From NCBI GenBank assembly GCA_050304135.1, contig JBNLDC010000006.1, positions 1 through 64,000 of the forward strand: DNA of 64,000 nucleotides, written 5' to 3'. A model generated the notes under the pieces. That model saw only the letters and a list, made by a program, of their open reading frames with translations. It did not search any database and was not told where the DNA came from. This document shows, piece by piece, positions 50,380 to 59,393 of the stretch. Each line of letters opens with the position of its first letter. Position 1 is the stretch's first letter. Source of the DNA: JAFGNB01 sp050304135. Lineage in GTDB: Bacteria > Fibrobacterota > Chitinivibrionia > Chitinivibrionales > Chitinispirillaceae. Both the position numbers and the translations under genes were made by a program.

Positions 50380-51804
50380 TCAGAACTGCTTGATAAAGTC
50401 CCAGGCCATTTGCGGCATCCACGACTCCCCGGCGGTATGTCCACCACCAAAGGTGACGACTTTTACCGGATACCCTTCGTCACAGCCTTGAAAATCGTGG
50501 AGTTTATACTGACCGTTGGTATAGGTGGGTATATTTGTCGGATCAGCGCAGCCGTTGTCGTCTGCATGCTTGGTCACACAACCTTTTGAACCCGACCAGG
50601 GACATCTGTCATCGCTCATGCCGGTTGCCTGCATATAGGCAATGGGTTTGTGAGCGTTGGTAGGAAGCCAGATAACACCATCATACGGAGCAAAGCAGAC
50701 GACAGCGCGTAATTGATCCTGATGATTCAATGAGAGTGAATAGGTGAACATTGCGCCGAAACTGAAACCGACGGAGAAAACCCGCGTGGTATCGATGCAC
50801 AAAGTGTCTTTTAAACACTTCAGTACGTCTTCAAAGAATGTATGATGCTCTTGTCCACCCCACGTACCACCCGAGTTTCCTTCAGGTGCAACGAAAATGG
50901 TATTAGTAGCAAGTGGTCCCAACCTGTAATAATCATAGGCACCGTCGCCGCGTGCATTTTTACCATCAATATCAGCAGAACTGGCACCCATACAATGCAT
51001 GCCGAATATCAGGCGGTATGGATTCGTGTTGTCATAATTACTCGGGAATCTTACTCTGAATGTTCTATTCGCATTGGCACTTCTAATAGTATACTGCCCG
51101 GATTTATTGATGGCCCCCAACGGCTTTCCGCAACCCAGACTTCTTCCCGTATCCGGAGAGGTTACATCCGCTTCCAGCGTAATATTCATTTCCTGGTCAT
51201 ACGAAACAACCGCCTGTTTTTTTTCTTTATATCCTTCTGCAGTGATTTTAAGGGTATCGCTTATTGCCAAGAACTTCATCAACCGGTTTTCCTGAGCAGG
51301 TGCAGCATTAGAAGTAATCTGATTGATGACATAACTTCCGTTTTTCAGCGGCAAATAGCGGAATGTTTTCGCATCGTTTCCGATAACTACCCGGATGATG
51401 AGCACTTTTGCCGCCCGGACGTTTTCGGCGATACCGAAACGGTAGAAACCTTTCGGAACATTCGACATCGTTTCGCGTTTCAGAAGGTTTCCTTTAACGT
51501 CGAACAATTCAATTTTAAGTGGAGTAGCTTCAGGGAGGCTGAATACAAGCGCACCTTTTTCGACGATAAAATTCTTATGTTCAGGCTGTAATTCCTGATA
51601 AACGATTACATCGGTGGTTTGCTTGATCTCATACATGCCATCCGAACCGGTGGTGTCCTTGAGGTTCTGGCCTGCCAGCGTGACTACCGCGCCGGATACC
51701 GCCGCACCACTCCCATTGCTGATCTTTCCCCGCAGATTGATTGTTTGCGCATTCACCGAACAAACGGCGAATACCATGGTTCCTGCCAGTATGCAACGAA
51801 GCAT
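50380..51804 (-). CDS. secreted CE1/LpqC-like esterase with regulatory-type N-domain
   Basis: 474 residues from ATG 51804, chosen for GAGGAGG before it. Signal peptide (LRCILAGTMVFAVCSVNAQ). A carboxypeptidase-regulatory-like domain (INLRGKISNGSGAAVSGAVVTLAG), a sorting-domain-like sandwich (LKIELFDVKGNLLKRETMSN...KGFYRFGI), then an alpha/beta hydrolase (about 215-474): PYRLIFGMHCMGASS, RVFSVGFSFGAMFTYSLSLNHQ with the nucleophile Ser in GFSFGA, GGGHTAGES with His. Closest in type to feruloyl esterases and polyhydroxybutyrate depolymerase-like enzymes. A role in plant cell wall breakdown is plausible. Confidence 0.82.
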   Translation of the reverse strand: MLRCILAGTMVFAVCSVNAQTINLRGKISNGSGAAVSGAVVTLAGQNLKDTTGSDGMYEIKQTTDVIVYQELQPEHKNFIVEKGALVFSLPEATPLKIELFDVKGNLLKRETMSNVPKGFYRFGIAENVRAAKVLIIRVVIGNDAKTFRYLPLKNGSYVINQITSNAAPAQENRLMKFLAISDTLKITAEGYKEKKQAVVSYDQEMNITLEADVTSPDTGRSLGCGKPLGAINKSGQYTIRSANANRTFRVRFPSNYDNTNPYRLIFGMHCMGASSADIDGKNARGDGAYDYYRLGPLATNTIFVAPEGNSGGTWGGQEHHTFFEDVLKCLKDTLCIDTTRVFSVGFSFGAMFTYSLSLNHQDQLRAVVCFAPYDGVIWLPTNAHKPIAYMQATGMSDDRCPWSGSKGCVTKHADDNGCADPTNIPTYTNGQYKLHDFQGCDEGYPVKVVTFGGGHTAGESWMPQMAWDFIKQF

Positions 51805-52218
51805 ACCCTGCCTCCTCTGTTTGATGTTGAATCCCGGATTGTGAATCAACAGAGGTCCCCCCCCTGAATTCTAAAACTACCGGATTAATCGTTTAATTGC
51901 CAACCTGAATAGTACAGTTGTTGCCTGCCTGTTCAAGTATGACCATAATATAATGATATGTAAGCATGAATTCAGAATGTTTTTGTGGATATGGATGCCC
52001 ACAGGAGAAGAATTTGTAGTACGGAGTGACGTGGGGGGGGGAATTTTGGATTTTCGTAGAGACGGGGCGCGACCCGCCCCTACGTTCATAAAAAAGGACA
52101 TGCGCACAAAAAGGGAAAATTTCTTTAACCCCATTATTCGGCAGAATTATTTTATCATTAACCTGTTTTTCCGCTAAACAGGTTCATAATTCAGGAATAA
52201 TATGTTCGAAGGACCTTC
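51805..52218. other. intergenic stretch with one REP copy
   Basis: About 410 nt between the divergent esterase and RAYT genes. It contains the REP-like palindrome at 52055-52084 and a G-run (GTGGGGGGGGG near 52031), and no gene that I can support. Confidence 0.4.
52055..52084. repeat. REP-like palindrome, upstream copy
   Basis: CGTAG ... CGGG-gcgcga-CCCG ... CTACG, an imperfect relative of the perfect palindrome inside the transposase gene downstream (52499-52526). The gene starts 135 nt to the right. Confidence 0.65.
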
Positions 52219-52812
52219 ATGATCTCATCCACGGGTGAAAAATACCGCCGTCGGTCAATTCGATTGTGTGGGTATGATTATTCCCGACCTGGTGCGTATT
52301 TCATAACGGTATGTGTAAAAAAACGGAACTGTTTATTCGGAAAAATCGATGACGGCAAAATTCGATTGAATGAATTAGGCAAAATCGTTACTGAAAAATG
52401 GCTGTGGCTGGCGCAACGATTTCCTTATGTAAAATTGGATGAATATGTTGTCATGCCAAACCATTTTCATGGGATTTTGTGGATAATCGATATTTCTTGT
52501 AGGGGCGGGTCGCGACCCGCCCCTACGGATGAAATCGACCCTGAATCTAAACCGATTAAAATCAAACCTGTAGGACAAATAATCGGGGCATTCAAGACTG
52601 TATCTGCAAAACAGATAAATATTGTCAGGAATTCTCAGGGAGATTCTGTTTGGCAGCGTGATTTTTTCGATTGTATCGGACGAAATGAAAATGAATTGTT
52701 GCGGATCCGTCGATACATTGTTAATAACCCCGTGCAATGGGACAACGATACCGAAAACCCATCGTTCAATTTTCCACGGTATGTCGCCATGCCAAATCCG
52801 CAGAGGCAATAA
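52219..52812 (+). CDS. REP-associated tyrosine transposase (RAYT)
   Basis: 197 residues. N-terminal RAYT/IS200-type motif RRRSIRLCGYDYSRPGAYFITVCVKKRNCLFG, HUH motif VVMPNHFHGILWII (about 76-89) and the C-terminal Tyr helix LLRIRRYIVNNPVQWDND (about 162-179). RAYTs cut single-stranded DNA at REP palindromes and are thought to spread them. A perfect REP palindrome lies within the coding sequence, translated as RGGSRPAPT, without breaking the frame; further copies flank the gene on both sides. Confidence 0.88.
   Translation: MISSTGEKYRRRSIRLCGYDYSRPGAYFITVCVKKRNCLFGKIDDGKIRLNELGKIVTEKWLWLAQRFPYVKLDEYVVMPNHFHGILWIIDISCRGGSRPAPTDEIDPESKPIKIKPVGQIIGAFKTVSAKQINIVRNSQGDSVWQRDFFDCIGRNENELLRIRRYIVNNPVQWDNDTENPSFNFPRYVAMPNPQRQ
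52499..52526. repeat. perfect 28-bp REP palindrome inside the RAYT gene
   Basis: GTAGGGGCGGGTCG (52499-52512) is followed directly by its exact reverse complement (52513-52526). It lies in frame in the RAYT gene, between the HUH motif and the Tyr helix, in a stretch that varies in the family. Confidence 0.85.
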
Positions 52813-52832
52813 CGCTCCAGATACAATCCTGT

Positions 52833-52862
52833 GTAGGTGAGGGTCGCGATATCCGCCCCTAC
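52833..52862. repeat. REP-like palindrome, downstream copy
   Basis: GTAGGTGAGGGTCGCGATAT then CCGCCCCTAC; an imperfect version of the same palindrome, 20 nt past the RAYT stop and 58 nt before the helicase gene. Confidence 0.6.
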
Positions 52863-52920
52863 GGACGCAGAACCCAACGCAACCTGAACGTATGGTTCTC
52901 CCGAAAGCTATTTTCCCCCT

Positions 52921-54936
52921 ATGGCAGAGCGAGATTATTTAAAGGAACTCAACGATCGGCAACGCGAAGCCGTCCTCTGGGGCGATGGTCCGTTGCTCGT
53001 TGTTGCGGGGGCAGGTAGTGGAAAAACGCGTACACTGGCCTATCGTGTCGCTCATCTGATAGAAAAAGGTGTGCCACCCGAGAAAATTCTGCTGCTCACG
53101 TTCACCCGCAGGGCGGCCAAAGAGATGCTCAGTCGTGCCTCCTCGGTGCTCGGTGAGCGTGCTTCAGTCACCGCGCAGGTCTGGGGTGGGACCTTTCACG
53201 CCATTGCCAATCGCCTGCTGCGGATCTACGGCAAGGTGCTTGATCTGGCGCCGGAGTTCACCATAATGGATCAGAGCGATGCACAGGATATGCTGCAGGT
53301 GATCCGTCATAGGGTGGTGGAAAAACAGGTAAAGGGCCGGTTTCCCCGCAAGGGAACGCTGCTGGCGATATACTCCCGCCGGATGAATTCGGGTGAAGAG
53401 CTCGACGACATCCTCAAACAGTGGTATCCCTGGTGTGAGCGGTGGAGAGAAGAACTCAAAACGGTTTACCGCGAATATGTCTCGCTCAAACAGCAGCGCA
53501 GCATTCTCGATTACGATGATTTACTGGTCTACTGGCGGTTTCTTCTCTCTGATGCTGCGGTTGCGAAGCAGATCAGTGAGCGGTTCGATCATGTTCTGGT
53601 CGATGAATATCAGGATACCAACCGGTTACAGGCTGATATTCTGGCAGGAATGCGGAAAACCAACAGGAACATCATGGTGGTGGGAGACGATGCACAGAGT
53701 ATTTACAGCTTCCGTGCTGCAACGGTACGCAACATGCTCGATTTTCCCCAACTGTTTCCGGGAACCCGGACCGTGCTGCTTGAACATAACTACCGTTCCT
53801 GCGAACCGATTCTGACGACCACTAATGAGGTAATTGCACAGGCGAAAAACCGGTTTTCAAAAACGCTCTTCTCCACCCGGGAGGGAGGGGAAGTGCCGCA
53901 ACTGGTTACCTGTAACGATGAGGCGCATGAAGCAAGCACGATTGTGGAGCAGGTGCTTCGCGATTACGAGGAGGGAATCGCACTCCGGGAACAGGCGGTA
54001 CTGTTCAGGGCCGGATCCCACTCGGCGGCACTCGAGCTCGAACTGATGCGGCGGGAGATACCGTTTCACAAATGGGGCGGACTCAAGTTTCTCGAGGCTG
54101 CGCATATTAAAGACTTCATTTCGCTGGTCAGGTTACTGGAGAACCCTCGCGACGAGATCGCCTGGTTCCGGGTACTGCAGCTTTTCGACGGCGTCGGTCC
54201 GACCACTGCCGCTGCGGTGTATGAGCATGTGGTGGCAAATGCGTTTACTGCGGCAATGCTCTCCGATGCAAAGGTGTCACCGAAGATATCCCGGGAACTG
54301 GCTCCGCTCGGCAGGATGTTTTCCGACTGTGTCAATGAAACGGCGCTCGCGGTACAGCTTGACCGGGTTCAGCGTCTTTATTTGCCCCTTCTGGAAAAAA
54401 ATTACGAAAACGCCGCACCCCGCACCAACGATATCGAACACCTGATTGAACTTGCCGGGCAGTACCGTACCCGCAGCCGCTTTCTCTCCGAGATTACCCT
54501 CGATCCGCCCAACTCCACCAGCGATTTCGCCGGAGTTCCCTCCCGTGAAGAGGACTATCTGATACTCTCCACCATTCACTCCGCCAAGGGGTGCGAATGG
54601 AACGTGGTTTATCTGATGCATGCGGCTGACGGGTGCCTTCCCTCCGAAATGGCAACCGGATCGGACGATGAGATTGAAGAGGAACTCAGGCTCACCTACG
54701 TTGCGATGACCCGGGCGCGTGACCGCCTGTATGTTACCTGGCCGATGCGGTTCTACTCACGCCCGCATGGATTTTCCGATGGGCATGTGTACGGACAATG
54801 CAGCAGGTTTTTTTCGGAGAAGGTGATAACCACCATGCGGCAGGTCGCGGCACCGGGATGCGAGATTGCCGACGACAATAGTGACATCAGCAGTACCGTT
54901 GATGTGAAATCACAACTTCGGGGATTGTGGGAATAG
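52921..54936 (+). CDS. UvrD/PcrA-type superfamily I DNA helicase
   Basis: 671 residues. Motifs in order: LNDRQREAV (Q), VVAGAGSGKTRTLAYRVAHL (Walker A), ILLLTFTRRAAKEML (Ia), VLVDEYQDTNRLQ (II), VGDDAQSIYSFRAA (III), LEHNYRSCEPIL (IV), LSTIHSAKGCEWNVVYL (V) and EELRLTYVAMTRARDRLYVTW (VI). A 3'-5' translocating ATP-driven helicase for repair or replication restart. Close to the usual PcrA/UvrD length, slightly short at the C-terminus. REP-like repeat just upstream; convergent with the small secreted protein gene 15 nt downstream. Confidence 0.93.
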   Translation: MAERDYLKELNDRQREAVLWGDGPLLVVAGAGSGKTRTLAYRVAHLIEKGVPPEKILLLTFTRRAAKEMLSRASSVLGERASVTAQVWGGTFHAIANRLLRIYGKVLDLAPEFTIMDQSDAQDMLQVIRHRVVEKQVKGRFPRKGTLLAIYSRRMNSGEELDDILKQWYPWCERWREELKTVYREYVSLKQQRSILDYDDLLVYWRFLLSDAAVAKQISERFDHVLVDEYQDTNRLQADILAGMRKTNRNIMVVGDDAQSIYSFRAATVRNMLDFPQLFPGTRTVLLEHNYRSCEPILTTTNEVIAQAKNRFSKTLFSTREGGEVPQLVTCNDEAHEASTIVEQVLRDYEEGIALREQAVLFRAGSHSAALELELMRREIPFHKWGGLKFLEAAHIKDFISLVRLLENPRDEIAWFRVLQLFDGVGPTTAAAVYEHVVANAFTAAMLSDAKVSPKISRELAPLGRMFSDCVNETALAVQLDRVQRLYLPLLEKNYENAAPRTNDIEHLIELAGQYRTRSRFLSEITLDPPNSTSDFAGVPSREEDYLILSTIHSAKGCEWNVVYLMHAADGCLPSEMATGSDDEIEEELRLTYVAMTRARDRLYVTWPMRFYSRPHGFSDGHVYGQCSRFFSEKVITTMRQVAAPGCEIADDNSDISSTVDVKSQLRGLWE

Positions 54937-54951
54937 ACTCTGAGGTTCCGT

Positions 54952-55341
54952 TTATTTGCCGTCGCATCTTTCCATGCTCATCCACTCCTCCGGAACGCCA
55001 ACTGCTTCGCTGTCGATCATGAACATGGTTGCCTTCGCTTCAATCGTATCATTCCCCTTCCACCGGTACAGGTACTGCATAGCGAGAACAAGATCGCCGT
55101 TATGCAGTGTGGCGGAAAACGTGCTGTCGGTGTTGGTGTACCTGCCGCTGCCTCCTATTGATTCATCCGAAGAACTGGTTACCGTCAGGGTATCTTTTCC
55201 TGAAAAGGTAAGCAGCATTCCGTCGTCCTCACCGGTGCACCAGGTCCCGTTGAGGGAACGGGCCGTTTTTTTGACCGGTTTTTTTTCGGCGAAAACAAGG
55301 ACGGTGCAGAGACAGAGAAAAACAAGTGCGATCTGTTTCAT
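54952..55341 (-). CDS. small secreted protein, partner of the MMPL exporter
   Basis: 129 residues. Signal peptide (IALVFLCLCTVLVFAEKK), then a small lipocalin-like beta sheet domain (LNGTWCTGEDDGMLLTFSGKDTLTVTSS, FSATLHNGDLVLAMQYLYRWKGNDTIEA). No family recognised. It begins in a 4-nt ATGA overlap with the exporter gene upstream, so both proteins should be made together and may both act in the periplasm. Confidence 0.72.
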   Translation of the reverse strand: MKQIALVFLCLCTVLVFAEKKPVKKTARSLNGTWCTGEDDGMLLTFSGKDTLTVTSSSDESIGGSGRYTNTDSTFSATLHNGDLVLAMQYLYRWKGNDTIEAKATMFMIDSEAVGVPEEWMSMERCDGK

Positions 55342-57608
55342 GGCTGTACCTTTCGTGGCTTGGGTACGGGGAGTCCGAACCGGGAGATGGCAAGTGAGAT
55401 AATAAAAATGCAGGAGCCGGCTGCAACGAACATCGAAATGAAAACCAGAAGACCAAAATCACGGATCGGCGGGAAACTTGAGACAAACAGTACGCAGAAC
55501 CCGACGCCCACCACCAGAGTATTGAAGAGAATGGGGGTTCCTTTGAGCCGTATCGTTGCGGTAAGAGCATCGAACCGGTTGGCGGTGATTCTGGCAGCAT
55601 GCTGGTAGCCGGAAACAAAATGAATGGCGTAGTCGATACCTATACCGACGCAGGTGTTCATAATCACCACCGTAATCATGTTGATCGATACACCGCAGAG
55701 TCCCAGCATCGCATATACGAAACCCATAAGCAGCAGTATCGGAATGCTGCAGTAGATGCCGATCCGCAGCGACCGGAAAAACACCACAATACAGAAAAAC
55801 ACCGGAATCACCGTGGCGATCAGGCTGGTGACCAGGGTCTTCATCAGTATAACACCCATCGCCTCGCCGAGGATTGCCGGTCCACTGACAAGTACCGTGT
55901 AATCGGGCAGATGCTGCGCCACGTATCCTTCTATACTATCGGCAATTGTAAGGGTCAGGATATCACTTTCATTGCGGCTGATAACCTGAATGCGGGTTCG
56001 TTGCCGGTCTGTGGAGAGAAAATTTGCAATGAACTTTCCGTAGGATTTTCCCGAAAAACTGCCCGAAGCCGTCACGAGTTTGACTGCCGCAGCGGAAAAA
56101 CGGTTTTTCGTGAGCAGTTCGCTCACCCGATTGATAAGCGGCAATAAGGAAGTAACGTTTCCCACCCCCTCCTGCCTGTCGATGAAATTGGTGAATGTGT
56201 CGATGCGTTTCCAGTCGTCTTCGGTGGTGATCGTACCGTCCTTTTTCTCGAGCATCACCGAAAAGAACCGTGTTCCTCCGAAATGATCCGCCATGAAGGT
56301 ATCGGATTTACGCAACTCATTTCCCGGTGGCAGCATCATCATGAAATTATTCTCGACCCGGGTTGCTCTGACACCGATAATAAAGAGTACCGCCAGTACG
56401 GGTAGGATGAATATCCATTTTTTTGACACAAGTGTGAGCTGGATAAATCCGTCCCAGAAACGGTCGAGCAGCCGTTCTTCGGTCGTTTCAACCGCCGTGG
56501 AAATACTGCGTATCTTTTCAAAAGAGAGAAAGAGCGGAAGCAGTACAATGTTGAAAACATAACAGAGCAGTACCGCGATGGCGGTGAAGAGACCGAATGT
56601 TTTGTTCCACGAAATGGACGAGAGAACGAACGAGGCGAATCCCGCCGATGTTGTGAGTGAAGTGAGTAGACACGGCTTAAGCAGTTCGCGGTAGGTTGCG
56701 GTGAGTGCCGACTGTGTGGTGGCACCCTTGATTTCGGCGGATGCCTTGAAAGTCCGTATAAGGTGTATCGCATCGGCAACACCGATCGGGAAGATGATGA
56801 CCGGTATGATTGACGTGACAATAGTAAACGGGATACCCAGAAGCCCCATCAGCCCGAAGGTCCATATCAGGGCGGCTGTAACGGCGCAGAGTGAGGCGAG
56901 CACGTGCAGCATGTTGCGGAATACCCGGTAAAGCAGCAGGAAAATGAGCGCGAAACATATCGGCAGCAGCAGCCGGAAATCATGGTGCATGGCTTTGTCG
57001 ATGAAGTAGGAGACTGCAGCGTCGCTGGTGATGTAGGTTTTGATCGCGGGAGCAGTGTTGATGGTGTGCACCTTTGTGGTCATCATGTCGAGAATCGCGG
57101 TTCGGTCCGCTTTCCAGTCGATGGCGATGATCATGCCGAGCGTTTTTTCGTCGTCGGAAATAAACAGGCGACAGAACTCCGGATTGGCCCTGACCAGTGA
57201 ACGAACCTTCGCTTCATCAATACTGGAATCAGGTGAAATTACGTGGGCACCGCTCAGTCCCAGAAACCCCTTTTTTACCGGTACCTGCAGGCTGGTGAGA
57301 TCGGTAACCGAGGTGACTCCCGGCTGTGATCCGAACTGTCGTCGCCATGAGCGCAGGGAGTCGATTTTTTGGGTGAGCGTTCCCTGTTCAAATTGCGCGA
57401 GAAAGAGAATGTTGAACGGTGCGGGAAACTCTTTTTTCAGCCGTTCGTAATCGACACGGGGTTTGATGTCGGGAGGTACGGCCTTGAAGGTATCGTTGTC
57501 AACATTGATGGTTGTGATCAGGTAACCGCCGGTGATCAGTGAGAGCAGAATCAGGGAGAGAATCGGCCATCGGTATCGGAGCAGAAACCGAATAGATCGG
57601 TATGTCAT
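55338..57608 (-). CDS. MMPL/RND-superfamily exporter
   Basis: 756 residues from ATG 57608 (AAGGA upstream; a TTG at 57632 is less likely). Twelve membrane helices in two halves, each with a large periplasmic loop: helix 1 (WPILSLILLSLITGGYLITTI), then the block DFRLLLPICFALIFLLLYRVFRNMLHV, and in half two SLIATVIPVFFCIVVFF and VGIGIDYAIHFVSGYQHA. Matches hydrophobe/sterol-sensing RND exporters that move lipids or polyketide-like products. Because the fatty-acid-like genes are near (59394-60757) lipid export is possible. Operon with the small secreted protein downstream. Confidence 0.83.
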   Translation of the reverse strand: MTYRSIRFLLRYRWPILSLILLSLITGGYLITTINVDNDTFKAVPPDIKPRVDYERLKKEFPAPFNILFLAQFEQGTLTQKIDSLRSWRRQFGSQPGVTSVTDLTSLQVPVKKGFLGLSGAHVISPDSSIDEAKVRSLVRANPEFCRLFISDDEKTLGMIIAIDWKADRTAILDMMTTKVHTINTAPAIKTYITSDAAVSYFIDKAMHHDFRLLLPICFALIFLLLYRVFRNMLHVLASLCAVTAALIWTFGLMGLLGIPFTIVTSIIPVIIFPIGVADAIHLIRTFKASAEIKGATTQSALTATYRELLKPCLLTSLTTSAGFASFVLSSISWNKTFGLFTAIAVLLCYVFNIVLLPLFLSFEKIRSISTAVETTEERLLDRFWDGFIQLTLVSKKWIFILPVLAVLFIIGVRATRVENNFMMMLPPGNELRKSDTFMADHFGGTRFFSVMLEKKDGTITTEDDWKRIDTFTNFIDRQEGVGNVTSLLPLINRVSELLTKNRFSAAAVKLVTASGSFSGKSYGKFIANFLSTDRQRTRIQVISRNESDILTLTIADSIEGYVAQHLPDYTVLVSGPAILGEAMGVILMKTLVTSLIATVIPVFFCIVVFFRSLRIGIYCSIPILLLMGFVYAMLGLCGVSINMITVVIMNTCVGIGIDYAIHFVSGYQHAARITANRFDALTATIRLKGTPILFNTLVVGVGFCVLFVSSFPPIRDFGLLVFISMFVAAGSCIFIISLAISRFGLPVPKPRKVQP

Positions 57609-57745
57609 AGAGTGATTTTCCTTGTTGAGCAAACAAATATACTATAGTGACGAAACAGGCGGTTCATTCCGCTAACTGAACCTGGTCAACTGATGCTCTT
57701 GAGGGAATAATGTACCGTTTCCGGGCATAAAGTATCTTGTTTCGG

Positions 57746-57887
57746 TTAATTAGTTCCTGTTCAGAATTGGCTATTTCGGACACTGAGGCTCTCGAAGTGA
57801 CCGAGTTTTCCGTTAAAATGTGTCATTTCGAGAGCCTCAATGACCGTTATAGAATAAACTATTCAATCCTGAACAGGAACTAATTAA
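57746..57887. repeat. 142-bp palindromic element (MITE-like)
   Basis: Outer arms of 24 nt, left 57746-57769 (TTAATTAGTTCCTGTTCAG...) and right 57864-57887, match at 23 positions. An inner stem TGAGGCTCTCGAA (57784-57796) pairs with TTCGAGAGCCTCA (57827-57839). There is no coding capacity. The right end is only 12 nt from the start codon of the isochorismatase gene, whose ribosome-binding site GGGAG lies directly after the arm. Confidence 0.7.
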
Positions 57888-57899
57888 AAAGGGAGTTGT

Positions 57900-58442
57900 A
57901 TGCGGATTGTACCGGACCGAACAACGGCGGTGATCATTGATCTTCAGGAGCGACTGCTGCCCCATATGCATGAACATCAGACGGTGCTCAGCAGATCCAC
58001 GTTGCTGATACGAGGGCTGAAACTGCTTGAAATTCCCATGATCCTTACGGAACAGTACCCGGCCGGGTTAGGCGAAACGGTAAATGAAATTTGGGGATTA
58101 TCCGTTGCAGATCATCCGATTGAAAAGGTAACATTCTCCTGTTGTGATGAGCCTTCCGTAATTGCACAATTAAAAGAATCCGGAAGAGGAACGGTGTTGC
58201 TTGCGGGTATTGAGACCCACGTATGTGTTCTGCAGACCGCGCTTGATCTGAAGGATTCGGGGTATGAGCCGGTGATTGTGGCCGACGCTGTCGCCTCCCG
58301 CAGAGAGAACGATAAAGAAATCGCGCTACAGCGCCTGGTTCATGAGGGCTGCAGGATCACCACGGTGGAGTCGATACTTTTTGAACTTTTGCGGACTTCG
58401 CGACATACCGTATTCAAGGAAATATCAAAACTGATTAAATAA
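57900..58442 (+). CDS. isochorismatase-family hydrolase
   Basis: 180 residues. Catalytic Asp in AVIIDLQERLLPHM (about 10-23), Lys in IEKVTFSC and nucleophile Cys in LLAGIETHVCVLQTALDL (about 100-117), followed by VIVADAVASRRENDKEIAL. This is the YcaC-like subgroup; substrates are amides or related small molecules and cannot be told from sequence. Cytoplasmic. GGGAG site before the ATG is located at the foot of the long palindrome that fills the upstream region, so mRNA folding could affect translation. Confidence 0.85.
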   Translation: MRIVPDRTTAVIIDLQERLLPHMHEHQTVLSRSTLLIRGLKLLEIPMILTEQYPAGLGETVNEIWGLSVADHPIEKVTFSCCDEPSVIAQLKESGRGTVLLAGIETHVCVLQTALDLKDSGYEPVIVADAVASRRENDKEIALQRLVHEGCRITTVESILFELLRTSRHTVFKEISKLIK

Positions 58443-58541
58443 ACGAACGTTCACTTGGATGAATACCATTTTTGCTCTGTAGCCGTAGTAGAAATATCTT
58501 CTGAAAACAGGTAATCCACACCGTTGCAACGGACTGAATTT

Positions 58542-59339
58542 ATGGAACAGTATCCGCAATTTTCATCGACAACTCTGCAGGAGAGTATCTCCCGTGAAGA
58601 ACGGTTGAAGCGCCGGTTTCTTTCTCTGTGTCTTATGATCATGGCTCCGGTGATCCTGGTGTTCGGATTGAAAGATATCATGGATGCCCATTATCTGGAA
58701 GGCGTTCTGGTTTTTTGTATTGTAACCTTGCTCATGGGGCTTTTTATTATTCTGAATCGCTCCCGGGCATATATAGGTATTATACGCACTGTTGCGGGGC
58801 TATTGACCTTCACACTTTTCTATGAATTTTATACCGGCGGAGGGAATGGCGGAGCGTTTCAGTGGATGTTTATCATGCCGACCGGCCTGGTATTTCTCCT
58901 CGGTTTTTCAGAAGGGGCCGTATGGATTTCCGGAATCGGGGTACTGATGACGGTAATGGTATTCAGACACATCGGCTATGAGTATTCAAACGACCTCATT
59001 CTCCGTTTTCTGGGAGCTTTTTTCACAGTCAGCATTGCAAGCTGTGGTTTGGAACTGATAAGGGAACGGTATTTCAGGCAGCTTATAGAAGAAAAAGGGG
59101 CGTTGCAGAAAGCGCTTGATGAAATCCATGAGCTAAAAGGTCTGGTACCGATTTGTTCATCCTGTAAAAAAATCCGTGACGATCAGGGATTTTGGACGCA
59201 GATTGAGACCTATATGCAGGATCGGTCCGATCTTGAATTCAGCCACGGTATCTGTCCGGATTGTGCCGACCGGTTGTATTCCGGTAAAGAATCCGAGACT
59301 GCGTTCACCTCGGCCCATTCGCCAACAGTTCAATCCTGA
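58542..59339 (+). CDS. membrane protein with sensor-kinase-type Cys tail
   Basis: 265 residues from ATG 58542 (a TTG at 58524 is possible). About six membrane helices (FLSLCLMIMAPVILVFGL, VLVFCIVTLLMGLFIILN, TVAGLLTFTLFYEFYTGGG, MFIMPTGLVFLLGF, AVWISGIGVLMTVMVF, ILRFLGAFFTVSIASCGLEL), a short coiled coil (QLIEEKGALQKALDEIHELKG), and the tail GLVPICSSCKKIRDDQGFW...EFSHGICPDCADRLY. This tail, with two Cys pairs, is normally found at the end of sensor kinases and diguanylate cyclases; here it has no catalytic domain. Function unknown. Confidence 0.75.
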   Translation: MEQYPQFSSTTLQESISREERLKRRFLSLCLMIMAPVILVFGLKDIMDAHYLEGVLVFCIVTLLMGLFIILNRSRAYIGIIRTVAGLLTFTLFYEFYTGGGNGGAFQWMFIMPTGLVFLLGFSEGAVWISGIGVLMTVMVFRHIGYEYSNDLILRFLGAFFTVSIASCGLELIRERYFRQLIEEKGALQKALDEIHELKGLVPICSSCKKIRDDQGFWTQIETYMQDRSDLEFSHGICPDCADRLYSGKESETAFTSAHSPTVQS

Positions 59340-59393
59340 TCGGAACGGATCAGATTTCCTCTTTTCGGGGATAAGTGGTAAGCAGGAGCATGG

